Below are positions 9,382 to 17,976 of a stretch of 64,000 nucleotides of DNA, piece by piece. The stretch comes from Tepidanaerobacteraceae bacterium (lineage in GTDB: Bacteria; Bacillota; Thermosediminibacteria; Thermosediminibacterales; Tepidanaerobacteraceae). Position 1 is the stretch's first letter, and each line of letters starts with the position of its first letter. A program made the position numbers and the translations under genes. The stretch is from positions 62,310 through 126,309 of the forward strand of contig JANLFP010000006.1 in NCBI GenBank assembly GCA_024655905.1, read 5' to 3'. Under the pieces are notes generated by a model that did no database searches, was not told the origin of the DNA, and was given only the letters and a program-made list of their open reading frames with translations.

Positions 9382-9726
9382 TTATTTTGAGCATCGCTTC
9401 ATTTGCTCTATTCCCCATCTTGCGAGTTCGTCGAGCGCCGGCATCAGTTTTTTTCCAGCATCGGTCAGGGAATACTCCACGCGCGGGGGTATTTCCATGT
9501 ATTGAACGCGCTTAACCAAACCGTTTGCCTCCAGCTCTTTCAAAGATTGCGTAAGCATCATGTTGGTTATGCCGGATATTTTTCTTTTTAGCTCGTTATA
9601 CCGCATTGTCCCATTTTGGCTGAGCACCCACAGTATAGGAATCTGCCATTTTCCACCAATAAGCTTTAATGCATATGTTACAGGACAAGAATTGATTTCC
9701 CCGGAAAATTGCTTTTTATCGTTCAT
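9382..9726 (-). CDS. HxlR-family transcriptional regulator
   Basis: A winged-helix regulator of about 114 residues with the HxlR (pfam01638) pattern: CPVTYALKLIGGKWQIPILWVL with the family's conserved N-terminal Cys and GGKW, then MRYNELKRKISGITNMMLTQSLKELEANGLVKR and YSLTDAGKKLMPAL. The start is the ATG at 9726, preceded by AAAGGAGAGCAAGCC; a longer frame to 9801 is open but lacks a binding site. It is divergent from the flavin-type gene at 9848, so regulation of that neighbour, perhaps through the conserved Cys as a redox or electrophile sensor, is a reasonable inference. Confidence 0.93.
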   Translation of the reverse strand: MNDKKQFSGEINSCPVTYALKLIGGKWQIPILWVLSQNGTMRYNELKRKISGITNMMLTQSLKELEANGLVKRVQYMEIPPRVEYSLTDAGKKLMPALDELARWGIEQMKRCSK

Positions 9727-9847
9727 GGCTTGCTCTCCTTTACTCATAAAATGCTGATTAAGAATGAATAAACTGTGTACTTGATATTTTATGTGTTTCA
9801 CTTATAATGATATCAGATATGAAAATATTAGTAAAGGAGACATGTTT

Positions 9848-10255
9848 ATGAATGAAGGCCTGAAGGAAGTCCTCAAGTTTTTAACCGACAACCCCACGTT
9901 TTACATCGCCACTATCGATGGCGACAAACCGCGGGTGCGGCCTTTCGGTTTTGTAATGGAGCATGAAGGGAAACTATATTTGTGTACAAACAATCAGAAA
10001 AATGTATACAAGCAATTGAAGTCAAATCCTCGCTTTGAGATTTGCACCGCTTCACCAGATGGAAAGTGGATGCGCCTTACGGGAAAAGCCGTGTTCAATT
10101 CCACTCATGCCGCAAAAGCAAAGGCTCTGGAGGTAATGCCTTCGCTCAAAAAAATGTATTCGGCGGATGACTCGATATTCGAGGTGTTTTATGTAGAAGA
10201 CGGTGAAGCTGTTTTTTGTTCTATGACGGGCGAATCCAGGACGGTTAAGCTTTAA
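9848..10255 (+). CDS. Pyridoxamine 5'-phosphate oxidase-fold flavoprotein
   Basis: A 135-residue protein with the split-barrel flavin-binding fold of the pyridoxamine 5'-phosphate oxidase superfamily (NimA-like/general stress 26-like group). Seen: ATIDGDKPRVRPFGFVMEHEGKLYLCTNNQKNVYKQLKSNP, the FMN-contacting segment, then FEICTASPDGKWMRLTGKAVF. Family members bind FMN, F420 or heme; members this short often reduce small molecules. The start at 9848 is set by AGGAG at 9835-9839. Another ATG two codons upstream (9842) is too close to the binding site. It is paired with the divergent HxlR gene. Confidence 0.88.
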   Translation: MNEGLKEVLKFLTDNPTFYIATIDGDKPRVRPFGFVMEHEGKLYLCTNNQKNVYKQLKSNPRFEICTASPDGKWMRLTGKAVFNSTHAAKAKALEVMPSLKKMYSADDSIFEVFYVEDGEAVFCSMTGESRTVKL

Positions 10256-10288
10256 GAGCCGGGAAGCTTCCCGGCTCTTAAAGCTTTT
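10247..10288 (+). terminator. 40-bp perfect palindrome, terminator of the flavoprotein gene
   Basis: Positions 10247-10286 form a perfect 40-bp palindrome centred on AAGCTT, with the GC-rich core GCCGGGAAGCTTCCCGGC. It includes the TAA stop codon of the flavoprotein gene and is followed by only a short T run. The absence of any loop bases is unusual. Confidence 0.7.
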
Positions 10289-10371
10289 GCAGAGATTTAT
10301 TTAACATGCAAATGAGATGAATTTTATATAATGGTTCTGTACTATATCACTTTTTAAGACTCGCTGAAGTA

Positions 10372-11523
10372 TCAATAATTCTCATACATATTTCTCAGAA
10401 TCTCTACTACCTCTTGCCTGGCCAATTCTCTTGGCACGAATGCATAGCACGGGTCTTTGAAAATCATGTCGGCAATGCCCAACAAATCTTCCTTTGATAT
10501 TCCCAGTTGCTTTAGCGATTTTATTTTTATGCTCTTGCTGAATTTTCTTATCGCTTCTGCAACGATTTCTCCTATCTCTTCACTGCTTTCGTTCCCGGCA
10601 AAGGATATTCCCATTGCTTCGCCGACAATCTTAACCTTAGAAGCATCTATTCCCGCAGCATACTTCATTACCTCCGGCAGGGCCAGTGCGCACGCCTCGC
10701 CGTGTGTTACGTGAAATTTTGCGCCTATGGAATGAGCAATGGCATGTCCCAGGTGTACCAGGGCATCGTTGAAGGCTATGCCGGCAAAGTTGCTGGCCAA
10801 TATCAGGTTTCCCCTCGCCTCAATGTTCGCACCGTCTTCAAATGCCACAGGCAGATATTTCATTATCTTTTTTATTGCATCGAAAGCCAGCAGCTCGGAT
10901 TTTGGATTTGGGATTTTAGCCGTAATGGCTTCCGCTGCATGTGCGAAGGTGTCCATGCCGGTATGGGCCGTATCTTCAGGCGGCAGGGTAACCGTAGCCT
11001 CGGGGTCCAATATGCCGAGTGCGGCCGCTCCTATTACCGAATTCTTGACGCCGTTTGCTGTATCCGTTATAACGGCAACTATCGTGCTTTCGCTGCCCGT
11101 CCCGGCTGTGGTCACCACCATCACTACCGGTACGCCGGGTTTGTAAACGGGATTTCCAAAGTACTGGTTTATGGGCGGCGGATTGTTGATAAGGATGTTT
11201 ATAGCCTTAGCGGCATCCATGACGCTGCCTCCGCCTATGGCCACTATTGCATCGACCTTCCCCGCTCTGGCTACCTCTCCTCCCCGGTTTACTATATAGT
11301 CAGGCGGGTCGGGAAGCACTTCGTTGAATTCAACTATCTCTATTCCTGCATCCAGCAGGCTTTTCCTGCACCTTTCATAAAATTCGATTTTTGATACATT
11401 TTCATCCGACACCACTAGCGCTTTTGAACATCCAAGTTTTTTAACTTCTTCTCCCAGCACCGCCGCACTTCCCCTGCCGTATATTATGGGGCAAAGCTGT
11501 GCATATCTTGAAATCATTTCCAT
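10372..11523 (-). CDS. Iron-containing alcohol dehydrogenase
   Basis: A group III Fe-dependent alcohol dehydrogenase of about 383 residues. Seen: the NAD-binding GGGSVMDAAKAI near residue 100, TTAGTGSESTIVAVIT, GMDTFAHAAEAI and GHAIAHSIGAKFHVTHGEACALALP, which carry the usual Asp and His metal ligands. The start is the ATG at 11523 with AGGAGAGGG before it; a frame open to 11541 is less well supported. It follows the dienoyl-CoA-reductase-like gene by 21 bp in the same operon. Substrates in this family are small alcohols, aldehydes and hydroxyacids, and none can be picked here. Confidence 0.94.
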   Translation of the reverse strand: MEMISRYAQLCPIIYGRGSAAVLGEEVKKLGCSKALVVSDENVSKIEFYERCRKSLLDAGIEIVEFNEVLPDPPDYIVNRGGEVARAGKVDAIVAIGGGSVMDAAKAINILINNPPPINQYFGNPVYKPGVPVVMVVTTAGTGSESTIVAVITDTANGVKNSVIGAAALGILDPEATVTLPPEDTAHTGMDTFAHAAEAITAKIPNPKSELLAFDAIKKIMKYLPVAFEDGANIEARGNLILASNFAGIAFNDALVHLGHAIAHSIGAKFHVTHGEACALALPEVMKYAAGIDASKVKIVGEAMGISFAGNESSEEIGEIVAEAIRKFSKSIKIKSLKQLGISKEDLLGIADMIFKDPCYAFVPRELARQEVVEILRNMYENY

Positions 11524-11544
11524 ATATATCCCTCTCCTCAAGTT

Positions 11545-13509
11545 TTATAGTTCGTATGCTGCCATAAAGCCTGATTCAATGGCATTTCGTATTTTCCCTG
11601 CTTTTTGGGCATCCCCAAGCACTATGACATTGTCAAAGACTGACTTTATTTCATCAACAAGCTCCGTATTGGGGGTCCTCCCTAAAGACAGAACAACATA
11701 ATCAAATGCATGGCTTGATTTTTCTTTGGTTTCGGTATTTTCAAAAACCACCTTGTCTTCGCCTATCTCCACGAGCTTATGTTTGGGGTAGAATTTTGCG
11801 CCAAAAGAATTCAAATGACCCATTACATCGATTAAATTCTGGAAGAAAAGCCCTGGCCCTATATCATCCAGCATTTCAAACACGCTTACCTCGTTCCCGG
11901 CGCAAGCGAGGTAATGTGCGGTTTCCAAGCCGGTCATTCCGGAGCCGACAACGGCTACTTTTTTATTCTTAATCTCCGCCCTGCCGCTCAGTATATCCTC
12001 CGCTAAATAAACATTTTCCCTGTCTATTCCCGGGATCGATTTCGGCAGGATCGGGTTTGACCCCTGCGCTATGAACACCGCATAGGGACTCAGCTCTTTT
12101 AAAGCCGCCACTGTTGGCGCTGTATTGTACCTGACCTCGATTCCGGCTTTTTCTATCTGGGTTTTTAAGTAATTTATCAGCCAGTTTATCTTATCCTTTT
12201 TTGGCGGTTTATTCGCAAGCTGCAATTGACCGCCCGGTTTATCCGACTTTTCAAATATGACCGGCTTGAATCTTCTTTTTGCCAGGATCCTTGCCGCCTC
12301 AAGACCGGCAGGTCCCGCGCCTATTATCGCAACAACCCTTTGATCTCCATCCTCTTTAAAGTCACCGAGTTCCCCTTCTCTGCCGCTTTGAATGTTGACG
12401 GCGCACTGGGCTGATGTCCCCGCTATGTCGGCATTCATCAGAGTCTCCATGCAGTAGAGGCAGGAGATGCATTTCCTTATTTCATCCAATCTGCCTTCCT
12501 TCGCCTTGTTTGCCCATTCCGGATCCGCAAAGTGCTGCCTTGCCGAACCCGCAAAGTCGATCTTTCCTTCTTTTATCATTCTGTTGGCATATTCAGGATC
12601 CCTGTACACCGATACACCTATTACGGGTATTTTTACCGATTTTTTAATTGTTTCGGCCAAATGTGACTTCCAGCCCTGCTCATAAGAAGAAGGTTCCCAG
12701 GCGACGTTCATGGTCTCATATATGCCGCAGCTTATATCCAGAGCATCCACACCGAGCTCTTCCATCCTCTTTGCGATCTTTACACCTTCTTCTATATGGA
12801 GACCTTCGTTCGGAAGCCCCACCATTTCCAGAAATTCATCCACCGACAGCCTGACAAGCAGCGGAAAATCTTTGCCGCATTTTTCTCTTATGCCTGTTAC
12901 AATTTCTTCTAAAAATCTCATTCTGTTTTCAAGGCTTCCGCCGTATTTGTCCGTCCTTTTATTGGTATATGGGCTCAAAAACTGATTTATCAAATATCCG
13001 TGGGCCCCGTGAACCTCTACCCCGTCCATGCCCGCATTTTTGATTCTCACTGCAGCATCTATGAATTTTTGCACCATTTCCTCTATCTGCTCGATGGTCA
13101 TGGCCTGTACCGGCTGCCGCACCACCTTGCATTCCACATCACTGGGAGCTAACATGGGGACATTGCCGTTAATAGCGGAAATCCCCTGTCTCCCAGGATG
13201 ATAAATCTGGACAGCTATTTTCCCGCCGTATTTGTGAACCTCATCGGCCAACGCTTTAAGCCCTGGTATAAACCTGTCATCGTATACGCATATCTGTTTA
13301 GTATTCCCCTTGCCCCTTTCGTCAACTATCGTGCATTCCGTAATGATGAGTCCTACCCCGCCTTTCGCCCTGGCCCCGTAAAAATCGATATCCCGCTGCG
13401 ATACCGTTCCATCGCTATTGGCCAGGGCGTTTCCCATGGCAGTCATAACTATGCGGTTTCTGGTTTCCATCGTGCCTATTTTGCCTTTTGAAAACAGCGC
13501 GTCAAACAT
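11545..13509 (-). CDS. NADH:flavin oxidoreductase/2,4-dienoyl-CoA reductase-like Fe-S flavoprotein
   Basis: A 654-residue three-part enzyme of the FadH/trimethylamine dehydrogenase type. Residues 1-335 form the old-yellow-enzyme barrel for FMN (GVDGVEVHGAHGYLINQFLSP-like segment with its HGAHG, RTDKYGGSLENR). A Cys cluster near 350 (CISCLYC and a later Cys in SAQCAVN) ligates a 4Fe-4S centre. The rest carries FAD and NAD(P) motifs (VAIIGAGPAGLEAARILA; VAVVGSGMTGLETAHYLA). The family reduces enoyl or dienoyl double bonds with electrons from NAD(P)H. It is first in an operon with an alcohol dehydrogenase and divergent from a LysR gene, which suggests induction by its own substrate. Confidence 0.93.
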   Translation of the reverse strand: MFDALFSKGKIGTMETRNRIVMTAMGNALANSDGTVSQRDIDFYGARAKGGVGLIITECTIVDERGKGNTKQICVYDDRFIPGLKALADEVHKYGGKIAVQIYHPGRQGISAINGNVPMLAPSDVECKVVRQPVQAMTIEQIEEMVQKFIDAAVRIKNAGMDGVEVHGAHGYLINQFLSPYTNKRTDKYGGSLENRMRFLEEIVTGIREKCGKDFPLLVRLSVDEFLEMVGLPNEGLHIEEGVKIAKRMEELGVDALDISCGIYETMNVAWEPSSYEQGWKSHLAETIKKSVKIPVIGVSVYRDPEYANRMIKEGKIDFAGSARQHFADPEWANKAKEGRLDEIRKCISCLYCMETLMNADIAGTSAQCAVNIQSGREGELGDFKEDGDQRVVAIIGAGPAGLEAARILAKRRFKPVIFEKSDKPGGQLQLANKPPKKDKINWLINYLKTQIEKAGIEVRYNTAPTVAALKELSPYAVFIAQGSNPILPKSIPGIDRENVYLAEDILSGRAEIKNKKVAVVGSGMTGLETAHYLACAGNEVSVFEMLDDIGPGLFFQNLIDVMGHLNSFGAKFYPKHKLVEIGEDKVVFENTETKEKSSHAFDYVVLSLGRTPNTELVDEIKSVFDNVIVLGDAQKAGKIRNAIESGFMAAYEL

Positions 13510-13533
13510 CTTTCGTCCTCCTTTTACGTATTT

Positions 13534-13553
13534 GTTAAAGTGAATACTTTAAC
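13534..13553. promoter_or_regulatory. Palindromic candidate operator between LysR and flavoenzyme genes
   Basis: GTTAAAGT-GAAT-ACTTTAAC, a perfect 8-bp dyad with a 4-nt centre, lies 25-44 bp before the start of the flavoenzyme gene in the 237-bp divergent intergenic region. LysR proteins usually bind such dyads near the regulated promoter. A role as an operator is inferred. Confidence 0.45.
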
Positions 13554-13746
13554 ATTCCATATTAATATTTTAAATTATTCGCACACATTTGCATATCAAT
13601 AAAGTTTTGTGGCAGCCACAACCGTTCTAAACAATTTTATGTGCCTTTCGCGAGTACTCTTAAAAACATTGCTATTTTCCGTCAAATCGTGTAACATTAT
13701 TATAATCCCTCTTGTCATTATTATTGATGTATAGAGGCGGAATGTT

Positions 13747-14643
13747 ATGGATATAACATCTTTAAAATATTTCGTAAAGATATGCCAGAACAACAGCTTT
13801 ACCAAAACGGCAAAGGAGCTCTTTATCACCCAGCAGGCCTTGAGCAGGAGGATAAGTAAGCTTGAAAAGGAGATTGGCGCCCCCCTCTTCAACAGAAATT
13901 CCAGAGGAGTCGATCTCACCGAACTCGGCAGATATATGCTTCCCAGGGCAGAAGCCCTGGTTAGTGCCTGCGATGACCTCATTGCTGATATAAAAAGTAA
14001 AATCGAGCGGGAAAAGGCAAGGATAAGGATAGGCTTTGCTCCGGGGACTTTGCAGATCCTAGGAGTTAAAGCAATTATCGAATTCGAACAGAAACACAGC
14101 GATATAAACATCGATATCGCGGAGTTTTCTGATGTGGACTGCGAATCCAACGTCTTAAACGGCAGTCTGGATCTCGCCTTAACGGTGAAGCCCAATGATA
14201 TAAGCAGTTTCGATTATTATCATTTAATAAGAGAGAAGCTAGTTGCCATAATAAATAAAAATAATTCCCTTGCGCAAAGAACTAGTGTTAAATTTGAGGA
14301 TCTGAGAAATGAAAGGTTTATTCTTCTCACCGATACGTTTCGCATTCAGCCGGTTATACTTGAGCATTTTAGCAGGGCGGACATTGTCCCGAACGTTTAC
14401 TTTAAATCCAGCCATGATTTAAAAGTCGCCTACGATTTTGTCGTGTTGAACAAGGGCGTATTCGTTTTTGTGGATAAGCTTACCCATATCGAAGAATACA
14501 GCAATATATGTGCAATTCCCATAGACGAGCCTACCGCCTTTTGGGATGCAGGCTTTATAGTAAAAAAGGATGCGCGGCCAAATAAAGCCGTAAAAAAGTT
14601 TATGGAATATTTTCTAAATAAGTGTTGTAGTAACCTGAGCTAG
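13747..14643 (+). CDS. LysR-family transcriptional regulator
   Basis: A 298-residue LysR-type regulator. The N-terminal winged helix is clear (MDITSLKYFVKICQNNSFTKTAKELFITQQALSRRISKLEKEIGAPLFNR, of which SFTKTAKELFITQQALSRRI is the recognition motif), followed by the linker helix and a periplasmic-binding-like effector domain from about residue 90. It is divergent from the flavoenzyme/alcohol dehydrogenase operon and probably activates or represses it. The effector is unknown. An antisense open frame over its first half (13596-14195, minus) has no family features and is ignored. Confidence 0.93.
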   Translation: MDITSLKYFVKICQNNSFTKTAKELFITQQALSRRISKLEKEIGAPLFNRNSRGVDLTELGRYMLPRAEALVSACDDLIADIKSKIEREKARIRIGFAPGTLQILGVKAIIEFEQKHSDINIDIAEFSDVDCESNVLNGSLDLALTVKPNDISSFDYYHLIREKLVAIINKNNSLAQRTSVKFEDLRNERFILLTDTFRIQPVILEHFSRADIVPNVYFKSSHDLKVAYDFVVLNKGVFVFVDKLTHIEEYSNICAIPIDEPTAFWDAGFIVKKDARPNKAVKKFMEYFLNKCCSNLS

Positions 14644-14665
14644 CGGAATATTTTCTTTTCCCCTG

Positions 14666-15229
14666 TTATCTCTTGCCATTTTGCCGCATGGCTTCGAAAA
14701 ATTTCTTAAGATTTTCTGGGAGCTGATATTTTTGTTTTTCTTTATTTTCATCAATATTCGATGATCTACTACTGCCATATGCTTCGCTCAGTATCGCATC
14801 AATTATCATTGCTTTAGGTGGAACATTATATTCTTTGCCATTATATATCCATACCCGGCAGTCAACTTCATCTCCACATAAATCACCACATGATTCACAA
14901 ATGGATTCTTTCGTTTCCAATTGTATATCTTTTCCATTAATTCGGATAGTGGGGGAACTCTCAAATCGATATTGTATAGCCTTTTCCTCGCTATCAATAT
15001 GAATTTTATTTACAACCACTTCAACTCCAGTTAACTCAAGCATCCTTTTAACTTCAGCGATGGCTTCTTCAAGGCTCCCCTCTGTGCCATTGCATCTCTC
15101 ACATGCGCTTAAATCCAAATACATAAAGTCGATTACAATTCTTTTCTTTTTAGCATTATTATTTTGCTCTAAGCATCCGCAGATTGCATTGCAACAATTG
15201 TTATTTGCCCGAGTTTCACAACACCTCAT
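14666..15229 (-). CDS. DUF2703 cysteine-rich protein
   Basis: A 187-residue protein whose core (residues about 28-160) matches DUF2703: IVIDFMYLDLSACERCNGTEGSLEEAI, TGVEVVVNKIHIDSEEKA, SSPTIRINGKDI, then CESCGDLCG and CRVW. The family is thought to have a thioredoxin-like fold, with the CERC pair in the expected active-site place. The N-terminus adds a Cys-rich stretch (CCETRANNNCC, CGC). It follows the SigZ-like sigma gene by 86 bp on the same strand, so co-expression is likely. The real job is unknown; metal or arsenic/mercury handling is suggested for the family only by association. Confidence 0.75.
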   Translation of the reverse strand: MRCCETRANNNCCNAICGCLEQNNNAKKKRIVIDFMYLDLSACERCNGTEGSLEEAIAEVKRMLELTGVEVVVNKIHIDSEEKAIQYRFESSPTIRINGKDIQLETKESICESCGDLCGDEVDCRVWIYNGKEYNVPPKAMIIDAILSEAYGSSRSSNIDENKEKQKYQLPENLKKFFEAMRQNGKR

Positions 15230-15315
15230 AATAAATATAAACCTCCATCCATAGAATTTAGTTTCACTTTTACAGACGGAGATTTTTTAAAAAGGACGCA
15301 AAATACTTATATGAT

Positions 15316-15870
15316 TCAGCAATATTTACAGCTGTTTTCCTTGTGCTGATATTCAATAATATTCCCATATCCATCGAATTGAAACTTGCAGCACTCAAAA
15401 AACTTTTCTTTCAGCATGATTCTACCGCGTTGAACTCTCGACTTAGCCCCTGAGATTGACATGCCGAGTTTTCGAGCCAATTCTTTTTGTGTCAAACCGC
15501 CTAATTCTGTTAGCAGGATAGCCCGCTTATATTTATCCGGAAGGCTCTCGATCATATTTTTAAGGCATAAGATTAATTCATTTATTATTTCATCTTCATC
15601 ATTTTTGATTAAACCTTCTTCAGGTAAATCCGAAATTTCAGCCCTAAATCTTCTCCTTCTATAATAATCATTAATAGTGTTTCGTGTTATCTTATAAATC
15701 CACGCATATATTCTATCGTCGTCCTCTAGCTGATCTAAATTTGTAAATATTTTTAAAAATACATCCTGCAATATATCTTCCGCATCATGCTCATTCCCTA
15801 CTTTTTTCAAGATAAATGTTTTTAGGTTCGAGCTTAGTTCTTTCCATAAAGCACCGATATCATCCTTCAT
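15316..15870 (-). CDS. sigZ: SigZ-like sigma-70 family (ECF) RNA polymerase sigma factor
   Basis: A 184-residue ECF sigma factor. Region 2 is clear (NEHDAEDILQDVFLKIFTNLDQL, IYAWIYKITRNTINDYYRRRR) and region 4 follows (LPDKYKRAILLTELGGLTQKELARKLGMSISGAKSRVQRGR). The short Cys-containing tail (ECCKFQFDGYGNIIEYQHK then CKYC) is the feature that points to the SigZ subfamily rather than SigW types. No anti-sigma gene is next to it. It heads a probable operon with the DUF2703 gene. Its promoter targets are not visible. Confidence 0.85.
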   Translation of the reverse strand: MKDDIGALWKELSSNLKTFILKKVGNEHDAEDILQDVFLKIFTNLDQLEDDDRIYAWIYKITRNTINDYYRRRRFRAEISDLPEEGLIKNDEDEIINELILCLKNMIESLPDKYKRAILLTELGGLTQKELARKLGMSISGAKSRVQRGRIMLKEKFFECCKFQFDGYGNIIEYQHKENSCKYC

Positions 15871-15902
15871 GGTCTTACCACCTCTGCCATTTTTCAGAAT
15901 AT

Positions 15903-16453
15903 TTATACTCTATCGTTTAATAAAACCATATGTATATGATCCTCCCACTTTCCATTAATTTTTAGATATTTATATGCTATTCCTTCATTATAAAATCCTA
16001 ATTTCTCAACTACTTTTAGTGAAGGCTTGTTCTTAGGCATAATATTTGCTTCAATTCTATGCAACTTATAATTATTAAACATTATATCAATTCCTCTATG
16101 CACTGCTTCAGTGGTATACCCTTTATTGATTTCATCTTTATCTAATTTATACCCCAAATGGCACGACAGGAATGCACCTCTTACAATGTTGTTGAAAGCA
16201 ACTGTGCCGATTATTCTGGTATCATCATTCTTTTTGAACACCCAAAGTCTAAGTAAATTATCATTTTCAATACTGGATAATTCCTTTTCGAGATTTTCTT
16301 TATGATACTTTTTTGTGTAAAAAATTTCATCTCTAAGAGGCTCCCATTCTTGAAAAAAAGCTTATTTCTTAAATAATAATCCAATACTAATTCTGCATAT
16401 GAACTATCAAGCACTTTTAATATCAATCTTTCAGTTTCATAGACTTTTTGCAT
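15903..16453 (-). pseudogene. GNAT acetyltransferase, frameshifted
   Basis: The gene starts at 16453 (MQKVYETERLILKVLD, the usual RimJ-type opening) and then leaves frame at an A7 run (16353-16359 on the plus strand). Adding one base restores a continuous protein: ...KLFF then EWEPLRDEIFYTKKYHKENL, continuing to IIGTVAFNNIVRGAFLSCHLGY and GYTTEAVHRGIDIMFNNYKLHRIEANIMP, the acetyl-CoA site and the end at 15903. The whole would be about 184 residues, normal for ribosomal-protein-alanine-type N-acetyltransferases. A single deletion in a homopolymer can be a real mutation or a sequencing error. Confidence 0.8.
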
Positions 16454-16653
16454 AGATATCTCTTTTCCTCCATATCCTGGCTATCCAAAATCTTTTGAAT
16501 ATGAGTTTTGAATGTAGAAAGGCTGTAGACTTCTCCTTTAATTAATTTATCCAAAAGCAGCAAATGAAGATTTCTCTTTCATCTACAGTGGGATTTGAAA
16601 ACAAACTCTTTATTTAGTCAAGTTTATAATTTTAGAGTAAAATTATTATGTAT

Positions 16654-16956
16654 TTAACAATCAAGACCCAGAATAATATCTACCGCTCTTTCTACATCTG
16701 CATGCGGAATTGTTATCCTGCATAAATCAGGATTGCTAACAAGACGTTTTAACCCCATTCCCAAATTGTTGCTAGTAGATTTTGCCTTAATAAGTATGCC
16801 TTGACTATGCACTAAAATTCTTGTATTCTTCTCATCTATTACAAATTCTACTGTATCTTTATCTTTCTCCTCTGACGGAATTGCTAATATAGATTTCTTA
16901 TTTGCAGTCACTCCCATCACTATTTTTGCTATTGAATTGCTTATTGTTGATTTCAT
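16654..16956 (-). CDS. Hypothetical small protein
   Basis: About 100 residues from the ATG at 16956, which has AAGGAGAGATTGATT before it. I do not recognise a family. The C-terminal half (SNPDLCRITIPHADVERAVDIILGLDC) has regular alternation of strands and helices and ends in a conserved-looking Cys. No signal peptide or membrane segment. It follows another unrecognised gene (17000-17389) by 43 bp, so the two look like a small operon in the accessory island. Confidence 0.6.
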   Translation of the reverse strand: MKSTISNSIAKIVMGVTANKKSILAIPSEEKDKDTVEFVIDEKNTRILVHSQGILIKAKSTSNNLGMGLKRLVSNPDLCRITIPHADVERAVDIILGLDC

Positions 16957-16999
16957 AATCAATCTCTCCTTTTTATAAAAATTAAGACTAAGATTTTCT

Positions 17000-17389
17000 T
17001 TAATTATCTATTTTTTCTATAATTAATGTTTTGTCTTCCGTATTGTACTCTAATTTTACTTCATCGCCAACTTGAAAATTCTTAATTATTGCTGACAGTC
17101 TATCGATTCGTCCTAAAGCCTTTTTATGAGTATGAGCCTGGTATTTCAATCCATTGTAAACTACTATCAAATCTTGGTCTGATTCAAGGCGCCTTCCTAT
17201 TGGTGATTTGCTGCCAAGCGTAAGTATTCCATAACGTATCTCTGAATCTTGAAGGACTCTATGCATAGTTATAACTTTTGACTCATTAGGGCTATCAATT
17301 CGTGCTGCATTATTCTTAATAGTAAATGTGTTTGTTATGGTATTATAAACTATATCTAATTCAATAGAAACAGAAAAATTCTTTAGCAT
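17000..17389 (-). CDS. Hypothetical protein
   Basis: A 129-residue protein with a very good ribosome binding site (GGAGGTGAAAGA before the ATG at 17389). Composition and pattern suggest a small mostly beta protein: VYNTITNTFTIKNNAARI, then VGDEVKLEYNTEDKTLIIEKI at the end, which resembles the GDEV-type turn of small beta-barrels. No known family is recognised. It is the first of two genes next to a Tn7-like end at 17474, and could be cargo of a former element. Confidence 0.6.
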   Translation of the reverse strand: MLKNFSVSIELDIVYNTITNTFTIKNNAARIDSPNESKVITMHRVLQDSEIRYGILTLGSKSPIGRRLESDQDLIVVYNGLKYQAHTHKKALGRIDRLSAIIKNFQVGDEVKLEYNTEDKTLIIEKIDN

Positions 17390-17473
17390 TCTTTCACCTC
17401 CTGCGTTATTGATTGTTTTGACTGTTTTATTTCAATCAATAGAATATCAAATATTTATTTATAAGTCAATAGG

Positions 17474-17976
17474 TGTATATTTAAAATAACTCCACTCCAG
17501 CCCCCACACCATCAAACCCTTATCCCTTCTCACCTTAGGCCTATTCCCCTAATTCTTTCCATATAATAAAGTCGGTTCTAAAATTCAATATTTTTATTCC
17601 ATTTAATAACATTTCTTCCTTAATTCTTGTAGTAATTTTTAAAATAAAGTCGGTTCCGAATAGGGACAAGGTGAAAGGGAAAAGGTATAAGGTTGCATTT
17701 TCTCATGTTCTTTTTCTAATCTTTTTATCAATCCTGGTATCAATATTTAAATCAATATAGTAATCTCAATCCCTTTAAAATCAATACCTATAGCCTTATT
17801 TCTTACTCCTTAACCCTAACAACCTTAACCCTTGCACCTTAGCCCTTTCCCCTGTAAAAAAAGCAAACCCGCAGCAAAATAGGAGTTATCCTGCATCTGC
17901 TACGGGATTTTGGAATGGACTTTATTTTATAGAGCGAAGCTTATTATTACGGAGTGGAGTTTATTTGAATTATACA
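17474..17976. mobile_element. Gene-free Tn7-like miniature element (element A)
   Basis: Begins TGTATATTTAAAATAACTCC at 17474 and ends with the inverted counterpart of TGTATAATTCAAATAAACTC at 17976. The left end has three direct repeats of an (A)AATAAAGTC/CTC-type site at about 17483, 17566 and 17641, spaced about 80 bp. The right end has inverted copies at 17911-17929 and 17951-17966 with a decayed one between, in 20-bp register. This is the site layout of Tn7 ends (three spaced left sites, packed right sites). No gene lies inside. Its right end directly interrupts a tnsA reading frame. Flanks (ATAGG and CCGGA) do not form a 5-bp duplication, so one side has since been deleted. Confidence 0.75.

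Noticed and set aside
13596-14195. 199-codon minus-strand frame
   Set aside because: Antisense to the LysR gene and without recognisable motifs.
17474-17976. Repeats at 17.5-18.0 and 23.5-24.0 kb taken as CRISPR arrays
   Set aside because: Repeat spacing is about 80 bp on one side and 20 bp inverted on the other, with no uniform spacers and no cas genes; Tn7-type ends explain them.
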